Shown piece after piece: positions 10,001 through 19,070 of a stretch of DNA of 64,000 nucleotides; position 1 is the first letter of the stretch, and each line of letters starts with the position of its first letter. Origin of the DNA: Rikenella microfusus (GTDB lineage: Bacteria > Bacteroidota > Bacteroidia > Bacteroidales > Tenuifilaceae); contig DYKO01000011.1 in NCBI GenBank assembly GCA_020722565.1, forward strand, positions 1 through 64,000. Direction: 5' to 3'. Made by a program: the position numbers and the translations under genes. The notes beneath the pieces are model-generated. The model saw only the letters and a list, made by a program, of their open reading frames with translations. It ran no database searches and was not told the DNA's origin.

Positions 10001-11615
10001 AATCATATACGGGAATACTGTCTGAAAAGTCAACCTTTCCTAGGAAATCAAACCTACAGTTGGGGTCGTTTAGGTTAATTGTTCCTACGTAGGTGTTATT
10101 ACCAAGGTTGCCAGATATTTGGATGTTTTTGTACTGGTAACCCTTTAGTTCGAGTAACTGAATATTGGCATCAGTAAAAACTTTAATGTTATCGTTTCGG
10201 TCAATGGTTCCGTTTACACATCCCAACATCGAAAGTTTCCCCATAAAATCTTGTTCCAAAAGTTCACCTATCCTAAAGTTTTTAGTAGAGACTTTTCCCT
10301 TAAATTCACCCTTGATGTTTTTGCCGGGATTTACTGATAGGTCTATTTGTATTGAACCTTTTGATGTGCTTAATATTCCATAGGTTACAAAATCGTTGGT
10401 ATAGCCCGAGAATCTTCCCGAATAGGTTACCGTTTCTAACTTTTTCAGATCTTCGGACAATGTAAAGAGTGGTTTTGCAGTTGATTTGGAAAAACTATTC
10501 AGATCGTTTGGGGTGGTGGTGAGTTCCTTTATATCAATGCTCATTAATGTATTATCAATTGCAGGGAGTCCATCCAGTCTGGCATTTAAAATTAATTTGG
10601 TTTGCGAACCATAGCCAATTTCCAAATTTTTGGCTTTTATGCTTGAGAGATAGCCAGATATAGCACCATTAATCGAAATTCCAAGATTGTATTTTTGAAA
10701 CATGGGAACAATGTAGGCCAAAGTGGCAGTTTTAATGTATGTGCCTTCAAAATCGGCATCAATTCTCACTTCGTTTGAAAAGTTGCTAAAACTATTCCAG
10801 TTTACAAAGTTGAAGTAGAGCTTATTCATGGATAGGCTGCTTCCCTGGGCGCGAATGCGGAGGTTGTTGAAATGCAGTTGATCTGAGCATAATTTGATAT
10901 GGGATCTGAGGTTGCTCAATTCAAAACCGGAGTGGTCAAGCGCACTCAAAGTATTAATAGAAAATTGTACGGTATCGGAGCTAATAAAGATATTTCTTGC
11001 ATCAATATTAATATTGCTGAGGTAAAGATTTTGAAAATTAATATTTCCCGGGGTGAGCGAATTGGATCCAATATTCATCAATCTAAAACGGGAATCTTCT
11101 AACTCAAACTTTTCGATTTTTAGAATAAAGTTTGATGAGTCGGATGAGGGAATGGTATCGGATTGAAGCTTTTCAATAAGGGTGTTGAGGTTGGTTTGTC
11201 CGGTGGAATCAGCGATGAGGTAGAACTTGGCTTGCCCAATTTGAACTTTTCCTAAATGGTAAACCCCTTTGCTAGTGTTGATTTCCGAGAGTGAAGCTGT
11301 AATGCGCTTGGCAAAAAGCAGGGTGTCGTTACTTAAATCAACTAAATAAACGTTTTTTAGCAGAATGCTGTTGAATGGTCTGAAATCAATTTTTTGGATG
11401 CTTACGTATATCCCGGTTTTTTTATAAATAAAATCAGTGGTTTTATGAATAAGATAGGTTTGAACCTGGCTGCTTTGCACCAATAGCCAGGTGGCAGTGG
11501 GGATTGCCGTAAGGGTTATAAATCCCCAGATCAGTATTTTGAACAGATTTTTAATACCTTTGTTGATAATTTTAATTGGTGAATACTTATCAAATTTTGT
11601 TCCTAAAATAGGCAT
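7014..11615 (-). CDS. TamB-like translocation/assembly module domain protein (AsmA/TamB superfamily)
   Basis: 1533 aa, N-terminal TM, long beta-repeat composition, C-terminal DUF490/TamB-like region (GNLRMEINPSKNIFKMFGRYTIEKGDYLFTL...LNTEERVNTQFLGLLVVNSF). Confidence 0.88.
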   Translation of the reverse strand: MPILGTKFDKYSPIKIINKGIKNLFKILIWGFITLTAIPTATWLLVQSSQVQTYLIHKTTDFIYKKTGIYVSIQKIDFRPFNSILLKNVYLVDLSNDTLLFAKRITASLSEINTSKGVYHLGKVQIGQAKFYLIADSTGQTNLNTLIEKLQSDTIPSSDSSNFILKIEKFELEDSRFRLMNIGSNSLTPGNINFQNLYLSNINIDARNIFISSDTVQFSINTLSALDHSGFELSNLRSHIKLCSDQLHFNNLRIRAQGSSLSMNKLYFNFVNWNSFSNFSNEVRIDADFEGTYIKTATLAYIVPMFQKYNLGISINGAISGYLSSIKAKNLEIGYGSQTKLILNARLDGLPAIDNTLMSIDIKELTTTPNDLNSFSKSTAKPLFTLSEDLKKLETVTYSGRFSGYTNDFVTYGILSTSKGSIQIDLSVNPGKNIKGEFKGKVSTKNFRIGELLEQDFMGKLSMLGCVNGTIDRNDNIKVFTDANIQLLELKGYQYKNIQISGNLGNNTYVGTINLNDPNCRFDFLGKVDFSDSIPVYDFSLYSPRIDLAKLNLNTTDSISVASFLLTTKFKGSTLDNSQGEIKVVNMVYRNQQGEFKISDLTINADNQNDSKIISLKSDIAEGEIRSRYSFAKFPYYLRKTLAHHIPALGVEMVHQNNQKKINNDTYNDYLIKFRIKKIQKVTSVLAPSLKLAENSTLFGILDPDRETLTFKLKLLELVSGSTTIKDLSVDGETRDSTIFATISTPEIALGSGYIRNLKVNAFTLNNRVNCNISWNNNTKPTTSGSIQLTANFDEYSKPNRPIIFNFSPSSLVVNDSIWQMASSQVNIDTATIKIANFSIYSKHQYLNIYGKASELDSDTLSVNLKNFDISYLNLYLQNHGFSIKGTTNGNVKITAATGKLNLNTQMKIENLSINNETVGNISLSNIWYSSEKRMSITLRNHRSDSLALLVSGNYYTESNQIDINSSINRLNLSLIAPLLEGNVSNLHGYISGNLQATGTASKPIINGFINFNEAGLTIDFLKTHYIINDRVKITNSNIVFSNFKLTDKFKRASNLNGTIETNYFKNFKLGLRLSMKNFLCMNTRQTDNESFYGTVFATGMVDFEGATDNLNLKIGLKTENRTAIYLPLSTTSTVEQSNFISFVSNEPDIIIIEEDLKVSPQSSTNINILLDLEVTPEAEAQIIIDKKLGDIIKANGSGNLRMEINPSKNIFKMFGRYTIEKGDYLFTLSGVINKRFRIEQGSYIDWNGEPLDANMNINAVYRVKTTLKQLLLNDSYTARTPVDCKIILTQTLMSPSIRFGIEFPNLDQQTKLRVEGLLNTEERVNTQFLGLLVVNSFISDPGMIGGQTQTSNSNLGTTGLYNTASELLSNQLSNWLSQWSQNFDIGINYRPGLENELSSDQLELAFSTQILDDRVSINGNFDVPNNKNTSNTLVGDFTVDVKLTKNGKLKGKAFARNNNEILPSSQQNNYTTGAGIVYREDFNSIRELFNSFFTSRQNKSNNKTKESNANKTNDEPSTNSAPLPNNGYLKIN

Positions 11616-11678
11616 TAGTATTAGGTTTTGAAATAGGTTGTCAAATCTTTTTAACTATTTTTTATATTTATTGAATTT

Positions 11679-12704
11679 TTGTTGATGAGCATTACAATAC
11701 TTGGGATAGAATCGTCGTGCGACGACACATCTGCAGCCATAATCAGGGATCAGTATTTACTTTCAAATGTAATTAATAGCCAAGAGGTTCACAGGGAATA
11801 TGGGGGGGTGGTACCGGAACTTGCCTCCAGGGCTCATCAGGCTAATATAATACCGGTTGTTGATAGTGCGCTAAGAAAAGCAGGGATAACCATGAATCAG
11901 ATTGATGCCATTGCATACACCCGGGGGCCTGGACTTTTGGGTTCGTTGCTTGTTGGAGCCTCTTTTGCAAAGGGTGCAGCACTGGCATTAGGTATTCCCC
12001 TGGTATCGGTTAACCATTTGCAGGGGCATGTCCTTTCGCATTTTATTAAGGACGAATTAAATCTGAGCCAACCCATATTTCCATTTCTTTGCCTTTTGGT
12101 TTCCGGTGGCCATACCCAGCTGATTGTTGTTAAAAGCCCTCTTGAAATGGAAATTGTTGGTCAAACCATTGACGATGCAGCCGGTGAAGCATTCGATAAG
12201 TGCGCAAAAATTATGGGCCTGCCCTATCCCGGGGGCCCGGTAATAGATAAATTGGCAAAAGACGGGAACTCCAACTTTATTGCTTTTTCTAAACCAAATA
12301 TTCCTGACCTAAATTTCAGCTTTAGTGGTCTTAAGACATCGTTCCTGTATTCATTACGCGATAGAATGACAGAGGACTCATCGTTCCTCAATAATCATCT
12401 CCCCGATTTATGTGCTTCGCTTCAATCGACAATTATTGAAATACTGCTTTCAAAACTCAAGCTGGCAGTAAAAAGATACAATATAAAAGATGTGGCCATT
12501 GCTGGGGGGGTTTCCGCCAACTCGGGTTTACGCAGCGCACTTGAGCAACTTGGCGCTGAAAGAGGATGGCGGGTTTATCTGCCCCAGATTCGATATACTA
12601 CCGATAATGCTGCTATGATTGCCATTACAGGTTATTTTAGTTTTTTAGCCGGTAAAACCACACCCCTAGACGAGGCACCTCTTGCACGCTTACCATTGCC
12701 TTAA
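11679..12704 (+). CDS. tsaD: tRNA N6-adenosine threonylcarbamoyltransferase
   Basis: ILGIESSCDDTSAA, VNHLQGHVLSHF, LVSGGHTQL, VAIAGGVSANSGLR; TTG start at 11679 or ATG at 11685. Confidence 0.98.
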   Translation: MLMSITILGIESSCDDTSAAIIRDQYLLSNVINSQEVHREYGGVVPELASRAHQANIIPVVDSALRKAGITMNQIDAIAYTRGPGLLGSLLVGASFAKGAALALGIPLVSVNHLQGHVLSHFIKDELNLSQPIFPFLCLLVSGGHTQLIVVKSPLEMEIVGQTIDDAAGEAFDKCAKIMGLPYPGGPVIDKLAKDGNSNFIAFSKPNIPDLNFSFSGLKTSFLYSLRDRMTEDSSFLNNHLPDLCASLQSTIIEILLSKLKLAVKRYNIKDVAIAGGVSANSGLRSALEQLGAERGWRVYLPQIRYTTDNAAMIAITGYFSFLAGKTTPLDEAPLARLPLP

Positions 12705-15076
12705 CCAGGGTATTCCTCTCTAAGTAGGTATTTACGTAGGATATTATAAAGGTCAACACGGCTGATAGGTTTGGTAATAAAATCGTTGCACCCTGCATTA
12801 ATGCTCGAGTTAACTTTTACTCCAGAACTGTATGCGGTTTGAGCAACAATTACCACTTTAGTACTTTTAGAGCGAATATTACGGGTAATTTCGATGCCAT
12901 CCATGTCAGCTAATCGTAAATCCATAAGGATTAAATCAAAATCGGGTTGTTCATTGAACACTTTGATGGCTTCTTCACCAGTTCTAGCATGGGTAATTGT
13001 GCAACCGGTTTCATCGAGGAGCTTGTTCAATAGGATGAAATTGGACTGGATATCCTCTACAATCAGAATTTTCTTGCCTGTTAGTTTCGGTGGTTCCTGA
13101 TGGATGTAAAAAGGTGAAGCCTTTTGCTTGGGCTTGCTTTTACTACTATTAATTGGGGTATAGGGTATCTCAATATTTACAGTGGTTCCCGTTCCCTCTG
13201 CGGTTTCAAGCCATATTTTCCCATTGAGCAGTTCTACGATCCTTTTCACCACCGGGAGTCCAAGGTGCAGGATACCAAAACCGTCGGATTGCTCGTCGAG
13301 TTCGCTTTTGTCAAATATTGTTTTCGCTTTTTCGCTATCAATACCAATGCCGCTATCCTGGATCCAGAAATGGAGATAGTTTACTTTTTCAGCTTTTTTT
13401 ATGCCAATTTCGATGTATCCCTTTGATGTATATTTGACTGCATTGTTGATGAGCCGCTGGAAAATGCTTTTGAACAGATTCCTGTCCGATAGGATATCAA
13501 AATCAATTTCATTCTCATCTATAAATGATTTAATGGCAATATGCTCCTTGTCAAAGAGTTTAATTTCGTTAAAAAGTATAACCTGAAGGGTATTCATTAG
13601 CTCAAAAAGGTTGATGCGCTGGTAAACCAATTGGAATTGGTTGGATTCGAGTTTCGATAGGTCAACCAGGTTGTCAATCTGATTTTGAAGCAACCTACAA
13701 CTTTTATTAATTTCTTTTGTAAATTGAAGTGCCTGTGTGGGTCTTATTTTCGGGTCGTTTAACAACTCGCTATACCCAATTATATTATTCAGTGGTGTTC
13801 TGATTTCAAATGATAAATTTGATAGGAGCGATTCCTTAAACGATTCCAGATCGTTGTTGCGCTGGATTAATTCCTCGATTTGGGAATTCAAATGGTGAAG
13901 CTCATTTTTTTGCCCATCAATTTGTTGTTTTAGCTCGTTGATAATAATTTGACGCTTGCTACCATTCCGTTTGTTAAACCAAAAGTGGAATAGGATAAGT
14001 CCTACTACAATTAGTGCCAAAAGGGAATAATACCAGCCGCTTGGTATGGGGGTATAAACAACTTTTTGAAGTTTATAAATGAAGTTATCCAGCGGTTTGG
14101 TTTTATTAATTAGGCCTGATTGTAGGAGGATTTCCATTATCTGCATCCATCGTCCGCGATTGGTATGGCCAATGTTTACAACATTGGGCAGAACAAAATC
14201 TTTCGTGCGCTGGGCTTCATAAATTAGATGGTCCAGAGTTTTGGTTGTCTTGTATTTTGATTGAATAATTTGCGCTACCTCTTCGGGGTTAGCTAATGCG
14301 TATTCCCAACCCTTAAGACTTGCATTAAGAAACGATTCTACTAATTTAGGATTTTTACGAACAAGTTCTTGTCGGGTGAATAGGCATTCGGCATAAAAAT
14401 CGATACCATACCTTTTGGGATTAATTATGGTGTACGGTATTCCGAATTTATCTAAAAAATAGGGTTCGTTGGTAAGGTAAATTTCTGAGGCATCGGTTTG
14501 GTGGTTTAGCAATTTGTTGAGCGATTGAGACGCCTCGATTACTTGGTACTGCGAGGGCTTTATACCTTCCAGCCCGAGCATGGCCAATATCTCAACAGAT
14601 CCGGAACTCTTGGTGTTTATTTCGATTGTTTTCCCTGCAATATCGCGAGGGCTTGTTATATTATTTTCTGATCTGGCAATTAGTGCGGAGGGACTGGTTT
14701 GAAAAATGGATGCAAGAACTACAACTGGTGCACCATTAATGTAATGAATAAGAATATTGGAATTGGAAATCCCAAAATCGGCTTTACCCGTTACTACTTC
14801 ATCAACCACTGATGTACCCGGTTGGTACTCTCTAACCTCTACATCTAAACCCTCATCGCTATAATAACCCTTTTCAATTGCTGCGTAGTATCCCGCAAAC
14901 TGGAACTGATGCTTCCTTTTGAGTTGAAGAACAACCTTTTTCCCTGGGCGCGCAGCTGCAGTGAATTGCAAAAAAGGAAACAATATGAAAGATGCAATAA
15001 GAATCAACCGTATGGCATAAATTAGTGGTTCATGTTTATGAATCAGCAATATTTGATTTTGCCTATTTTTCTTCAT
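12701..15076 (-). CDS. Hybrid sensor histidine kinase with NMT1/THI5-like periplasmic domain, degenerate H-box, C-terminal receiver
   Basis: KHQFQFAGYYAAIEKGYYSDEGLDVEV (NMT1/THI5); TM; HisKA-like LLSNLSFEIRTPLNNIIGY (His replaced by Phe); LINNAVKYTSKG, DSGIGID; REC KILIVEDI, DLILMDLRLAD, ITKP. Confidence 0.93.
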   Translation of the reverse strand: MKKNRQNQILLIHKHEPLIYAIRLILIASFILFPFLQFTAAARPGKKVVLQLKRKHQFQFAGYYAAIEKGYYSDEGLDVEVREYQPGTSVVDEVVTGKADFGISNSNILIHYINGAPVVVLASIFQTSPSALIARSENNITSPRDIAGKTIEINTKSSGSVEILAMLGLEGIKPSQYQVIEASQSLNKLLNHQTDASEIYLTNEPYFLDKFGIPYTIINPKRYGIDFYAECLFTRQELVRKNPKLVESFLNASLKGWEYALANPEEVAQIIQSKYKTTKTLDHLIYEAQRTKDFVLPNVVNIGHTNRGRWMQIMEILLQSGLINKTKPLDNFIYKLQKVVYTPIPSGWYYSLLALIVVGLILFHFWFNKRNGSKRQIIINELKQQIDGQKNELHHLNSQIEELIQRNNDLESFKESLLSNLSFEIRTPLNNIIGYSELLNDPKIRPTQALQFTKEINKSCRLLQNQIDNLVDLSKLESNQFQLVYQRINLFELMNTLQVILFNEIKLFDKEHIAIKSFIDENEIDFDILSDRNLFKSIFQRLINNAVKYTSKGYIEIGIKKAEKVNYLHFWIQDSGIGIDSEKAKTIFDKSELDEQSDGFGILHLGLPVVKRIVELLNGKIWLETAEGTGTTVNIEIPYTPINSSKSKPKQKASPFYIHQEPPKLTGKKILIVEDIQSNFILLNKLLDETGCTITHARTGEEAIKVFNEQPDFDLILMDLRLADMDGIEITRNIRSKSTKVVIVAQTAYSSGVKVNSSINAGCNDFITKPISRVDLYNILRKYLLREEYPG

Positions 15077-15215
15077 ATTGAACCCTTCTGCTTACTTTTT
15101 GTTGATTGATAGCCTTTAGTTTCAGTGCACAAACTTTTACAATCTGGCAAATTATTATTTAAAGATAAAAAAAAATAATTTGCGCTGCAAGTCAAATTAT
15201 AAATTAGTTTTAAAG

Positions 15216-15986
15216 ATGAACAAAGATAGTTACATAATCATTCTTTCGCCTGCAAAAACTCTTAATGAATCGGTAAAATATCTTAATGTAAAACATTCAA
15301 TTCCACGGTTTACCGAAAAAACAAATCAATTGGTAGAGCTGCTTAAGCAGTATAGCCAACGCGATTTTGAGGCGCTACTTGGTGTTAGCCCCAAAATTGC
15401 AAAGCTCAATTTGGAACGGTACGCCCGTTGGCAGCCCATCCATAGTGATGCAAACAGCGCTTCTGCTATTCTGACGTACGCAGGGGATGTGTATGAGGGT
15501 TTAAATGTTGATGATTTTTCAATCGATGAGTTGCTATTTTCGGACCAAAAGATTTTTATTCTTTCGGCTCTATACGGTGTGCTTCGCTCGCTCGATTTAA
15601 TTCAGCTGTACCGGCTGGAAATGTCAACCCGGCTTCCAATTAACAACCGGAATTCCCTTTACGATTTTTGGGGCATCGACATTACCGATTTTCTATCGGC
15701 TCAAGTGGGAAATGGTTTTTTGGTAAACTTGGCCTCACAGGAGTACTCAAAAGCGGTTGACCATAAACTTTTTGGAAGCAGGTTTATTACAGTTGAATTC
15801 AGGGAATTAAGACCTGATGGCCTTAAAGTGGTTCCAATCCTTTCGAAACGGGCGCGGGGGCTTATGGCGCGTTTTGCTGTTAAAAATCGAATTGAGAATG
15901 TGGAGCAGCTCAAACTTTTCGATTACGAGGGCTACATTTTTAGCGAGCCCAATTCATCTGAAACGCATTGGGTTTTTATTAGGTGA
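15216..15986 (+). CDS. yaaA: Peroxide stress protein YaaA (UPF0246)
   Basis: IILSPAKTLN, LYGVLRSLDLIQLYRLEMSTRLP; ATG at 15216 preferred. Confidence 0.95.
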   Translation: MNKDSYIIILSPAKTLNESVKYLNVKHSIPRFTEKTNQLVELLKQYSQRDFEALLGVSPKIAKLNLERYARWQPIHSDANSASAILTYAGDVYEGLNVDDFSIDELLFSDQKIFILSALYGVLRSLDLIQLYRLEMSTRLPINNRNSLYDFWGIDITDFLSAQVGNGFLVNLASQEYSKAVDHKLFGSRFITVEFRELRPDGLKVVPILSKRARGLMARFAVKNRIENVEQLKLFDYEGYIFSEPNSSETHWVFIR

Positions 15987-15990
15987 TGTA

Positions 15991-17178
15991 TTACAACACC
16001 TTTAGCACCAAACCTTTTAGATATTCCCCTTCGGGATGGTAAATGTTTACGGGATGGTCGGCGGGTTGGTTAAGCTGATGAATTATGCTTACACTTCTAC
16101 CGGAAATGGCACATGCCGAGAACACAGCATTACGAAAGTTTATTTTATCTACAACCTGCGAGCAGGAAAAGGTAAAGAGTAGCCCGCCGGGGTTAAGTTT
16201 TTTTAGAGCGGCAAGATTAAGGCGTTTGTATGCCTGTAAGGCATTTTTTAGCGCATCGTTGTGTTTGGCAAAGGCAGGAGGGTCGAGAACTATAATGTCG
16301 AAGTTGCGATTGCAGGTGCGTAGGTACTCAAACGTGTCCATTACGATACCCGTATGGTTTGACATCCCATTAAAATTCAGCTCTACATTTTGATTGGCTA
16401 GTTCAATGGCACTTGCAGAGCTATCTACGGTAACCACCTCTTTTGAATTGCCACGGAGTGCATATACCGAAAAACCACCAGTGTATCCAAAGGTATTAAG
16501 TACACTTTTCCCTGCAGAGTATTTCTCTAGCAAGTAACGATTTTCACGTTGGTCGATAAAAAAGCCGGTTTTTTGACCACTCTCCCACGATACCTTGAAG
16601 CGGTTACCATACTCCATGCATACTCCCGATTCATTAGCACTACCAACTATAAATTCATCTTTTGGTTGGTACTTGCCCCTTAGTGGAAGGGTTCCCGAAC
16701 TTTTATCGTAAATTGCATCAATAGTTCCATTTAAAGCATTAATAATGGCATTGGCAATGGTGTGCCGGGATCGATACATCCCCACTGAGTGACATTGCAT
16801 CACGGCAACGTTGTTGTAAATATCTACGATCAGGCCTGGAAGGTTATCACCCTCACCGTGTACTAGCCTAAAGGTATTGGTTTGTGGGTTTGGAAATAGA
16901 CCAAGGACCTTTCTCAGGTTGATTGCATTGATGATGCGTTTTAACCAAAAGGTATCGTCAATGGATTCGCGCTGAAAGCTAAGTATGCGAACGGCAATGG
17001 AGCCCCCTGCAAAATGACCAGTGGCAAGGAATTTGCCATTGGCATCGAAAACATCTACAACCTGGCCCTCTTCGGGTAGGGGGAGTACCTGTTTTATTGA
17101 ACCAGAGAAAATCCAGGGATGATAACGAAGGAGCGATTGTTCCTTCTCCGGTTTTAGTATAACCTTAGGATTTTCCAT
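15991..17178 (-). CDS. Class I SAM-dependent rRNA methyltransferase, RlmI-like (PUA + MTase)
   Basis: VLKPEKEQSLLRYHPWIFSGSI (PUA), GQKTGFFIDQRENR, VLNTFGYTGGFSVYAL, FDIIVLDPPAFAK. Confidence 0.94.
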   Translation of the reverse strand: MENPKVILKPEKEQSLLRYHPWIFSGSIKQVLPLPEEGQVVDVFDANGKFLATGHFAGGSIAVRILSFQRESIDDTFWLKRIINAINLRKVLGLFPNPQTNTFRLVHGEGDNLPGLIVDIYNNVAVMQCHSVGMYRSRHTIANAIINALNGTIDAIYDKSSGTLPLRGKYQPKDEFIVGSANESGVCMEYGNRFKVSWESGQKTGFFIDQRENRYLLEKYSAGKSVLNTFGYTGGFSVYALRGNSKEVVTVDSSASAIELANQNVELNFNGMSNHTGIVMDTFEYLRTCNRNFDIIVLDPPAFAKHNDALKNALQAYKRLNLAALKKLNPGGLLFTFSCSQVVDKINFRNAVFSACAISGRSVSIIHQLNQPADHPVNIYHPEGEYLKGLVLKVL

Positions 17179-17771
17179 TAATTTTCAGGATTTGGTTGCG
17201 ATGATAGTAGCTTAATATAGATTTCGCGGCACACCCAGGCATCGGTTGATGCATAAATTAGCTGTGCTTCGGTTAACCTTTCGGCTTCCCAGTTACTTAG
17301 CTGCTGACTTTTCGATACGGTTGAACCCAAAACAATGGCCGAAAGTTTTTTTACACTCATTTCTGTAATGCCATAATTTGGCACCATTTGTTGCAGATCG
17401 ATAAATCCTTTTGAGTTAAACTTCCGCAATGCCTGCAGCCCTTTTAGGTCGTCACGAATGGCTACGCCCACTTTGACGATGTTTGGGTTTTCGAGCAAAC
17501 CCTTTAATACATTTGGTATCCCGGTTTTTTTTATCTGTATAAGCAGGGCTAGCTTGCTGTTAGCTAGCTGAAGCAATGATATGCCGTTTGTGATCCCCTT
17601 TTTAAAAGAGGGTCTCGACTCGGTATCAAAGCCAACAACGGTTTCTTTCACAAGTATGGGTAGCCAGTTGTTGAGTTCCGTTTCGGATTCAACAACAACA
17701 ATTTGACCCGAAAAATGGATTCGGGGTAAACTTTTCAGTGCTTCATTGTCGATGCTTGGCAAAAACTTCAT
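17178..17771 (-). CDS. 3'-5' exonuclease (RNase D-like DEDD domain)
   Basis: VVGFDTESRPSFKKG, LKGLQALRKFNSKGFIDLQQM, LSNWEAERLTEAQLIYASTDAWVCREIY. Confidence 0.9.
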   Translation of the reverse strand: MKFLPSIDNEALKSLPRIHFSGQIVVVESETELNNWLPILVKETVVGFDTESRPSFKKGITNGISLLQLANSKLALLIQIKKTGIPNVLKGLLENPNIVKVGVAIRDDLKGLQALRKFNSKGFIDLQQMVPNYGITEMSVKKLSAIVLGSTVSKSQQLSNWEAERLTEAQLIYASTDAWVCREIYIKLLSSQPNPEN

Positions 17772-18395
17772 TTAAGTTAGGTTGTTTTGCTCAAAGTCAT
17801 GCTGTCGGCGGGTAACGAACCAATTGGAGGTGTCGCGTTCAGACGACTCATTTTCGTCGGGGTGGACAATGTTTTCGAGATCAATGTTGTTATGAGCCAG
17901 AATGTGAAAGGCCCTGATAAGGTTTGCCAATCGGATTCCCCAAAAATCCCTAAAGTTTTCAGCACATTCCCATATTGCATCGTTCATCACGTTGATGTTA
18001 CCAACCTGATAACGCATTATGAGGTTCTTTAGGTCCTGGTAAACATCGGCCATGTACTCCGCAACACTGGCTGTATATAGTCCGGTAAGTTCATCAACCC
18101 TGGGGTCGTTTATTTCAATAAACTGATCGTGTTGCCCAAGCAGGTATTTTACCTTGTTCTCAATCGTTTGATAGTCGGTTTCCGAAACAAACTCCTCATT
18201 GCTTTCATCGTAAATTGGTTCAGCCTGAGGAAGTAGTGTGGCTTTGTAGTAAAGCAAAGGTAGCACCTTGTTACAAGCTGCAACAAATGATTTTGCCGTA
18301 TGCCTTTCGCATCCCTCTAAAAATATGCAAAATTCCTTTGAGACAGTAACAAATTCAACAACATTACGGTTGTAAACCAACTCTTTAATATCCAT
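17772..18395 (-). CDS. DUF5063 domain-containing protein
   Basis: 207 aa acidic helical protein directly abutting the exonuclease; resembles DUF5063 proteins (EFVTVSKEFCIFLEGC; YMADVYQDLKNLIMRY). Confidence 0.7.
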   Translation of the reverse strand: MDIKELVYNRNVVEFVTVSKEFCIFLEGCERHTAKSFVAACNKVLPLLYYKATLLPQAEPIYDESNEEFVSETDYQTIENKVKYLLGQHDQFIEINDPRVDELTGLYTASVAEYMADVYQDLKNLIMRYQVGNINVMNDAIWECAENFRDFWGIRLANLIRAFHILAHNNIDLENIVHPDENESSERDTSNWFVTRRQHDFEQNNLT

Positions 18396-18632
18396 ACCGG
18401 AAATATTAACCGTGCAAAGTTAACGTAAATAATTTGAAATTGGGTATAGGTGAAAGTATGTGTATAAAATTGGGTAAAATAAATTGATGATAAATTTTTT
18501 ATGGCAAGCGAATACTTTTAGTTAAACCTAATTTAATGTTGTGGCATATATTTGCTGCTGGTCCTCACTTGGTATATTGCTTTAATCATATATCTTTCAA
18601 TACTTTCAGAAGTGTTTTTGAACTGAGAAAGG

Positions 18633-18667
18633 GGAGCGCTACCACGCATAGCGAAGTGTAGCGCTCC
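18633..18667. repeat. Inverted repeat / hairpin downstream of the 18678 gene
   Basis: GGAGCGCTAC (18633-18642) and its exact reverse complement GTAGCGCTCC (18658-18667). Confidence 0.75.
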
Positions 18668-18677
18668 GGGTGTGGTT

Positions 18678-19070
18678 TTAGGGCATACCGTTTCTCATCC
18701 AAAGAACTTTTTTTGAAATGGGATCAAACATGATGCTTAAAAACTCATCTGTGAATTCACCTGATGAAACTTTTAATGAGAAATTTACTGTTCTTCCATT
18801 GATTACCGCATCCTTGTAATTGGGGAATGCGGTGGCCAGTGCGTCGATGGGTTTGCCCACCTCTAGGATGGCCCCCTTAACGCTTAACTTAAATCTGGGG
18901 CCATCAATATTAAAAAAATCTAAATCCCCATTGGGTGATATTATAAAGTAGGCACCCGGGTAAATCCATTTTTTCCCCCATATCTCGTCCATCTCATAGT
19001 AGTAGTCAGAAATGTTCTCGGGTTCCCCGAATATGGTTGAGAGCCCATTTATTCCTATTCCTTTTTCCAA
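18678..19070 (-). CDS. Hypothetical protein, possibly the C-terminal part of a frameshifted gene with 19055-19300
   Basis: ORF starts at TTG overlapping the end of the upstream ORF at an A5 tract; coherent protein (GEPENISDYYYEMDEIWGKKWIYPGAYFIISPNGDLDFF). Confidence 0.55.
   Translation of the reverse strand: MEKGIGINGLSTIFGEPENISDYYYEMDEIWGKKWIYPGAYFIISPNGDLDFFNIDGPRFKLSVKGAILEVGKPIDALATAFPNYKDAVINGRTVNFSLKVSSGEFTDEFLSIMFDPISKKVLWMRNGMP

Noticed and set aside
12501-12512. G7 homopolymer in tsaD as a phase-variation tract
   Set aside because: Reading frame is intact through it (AIAGGVSANSG) and tsaD is a conserved housekeeping gene.
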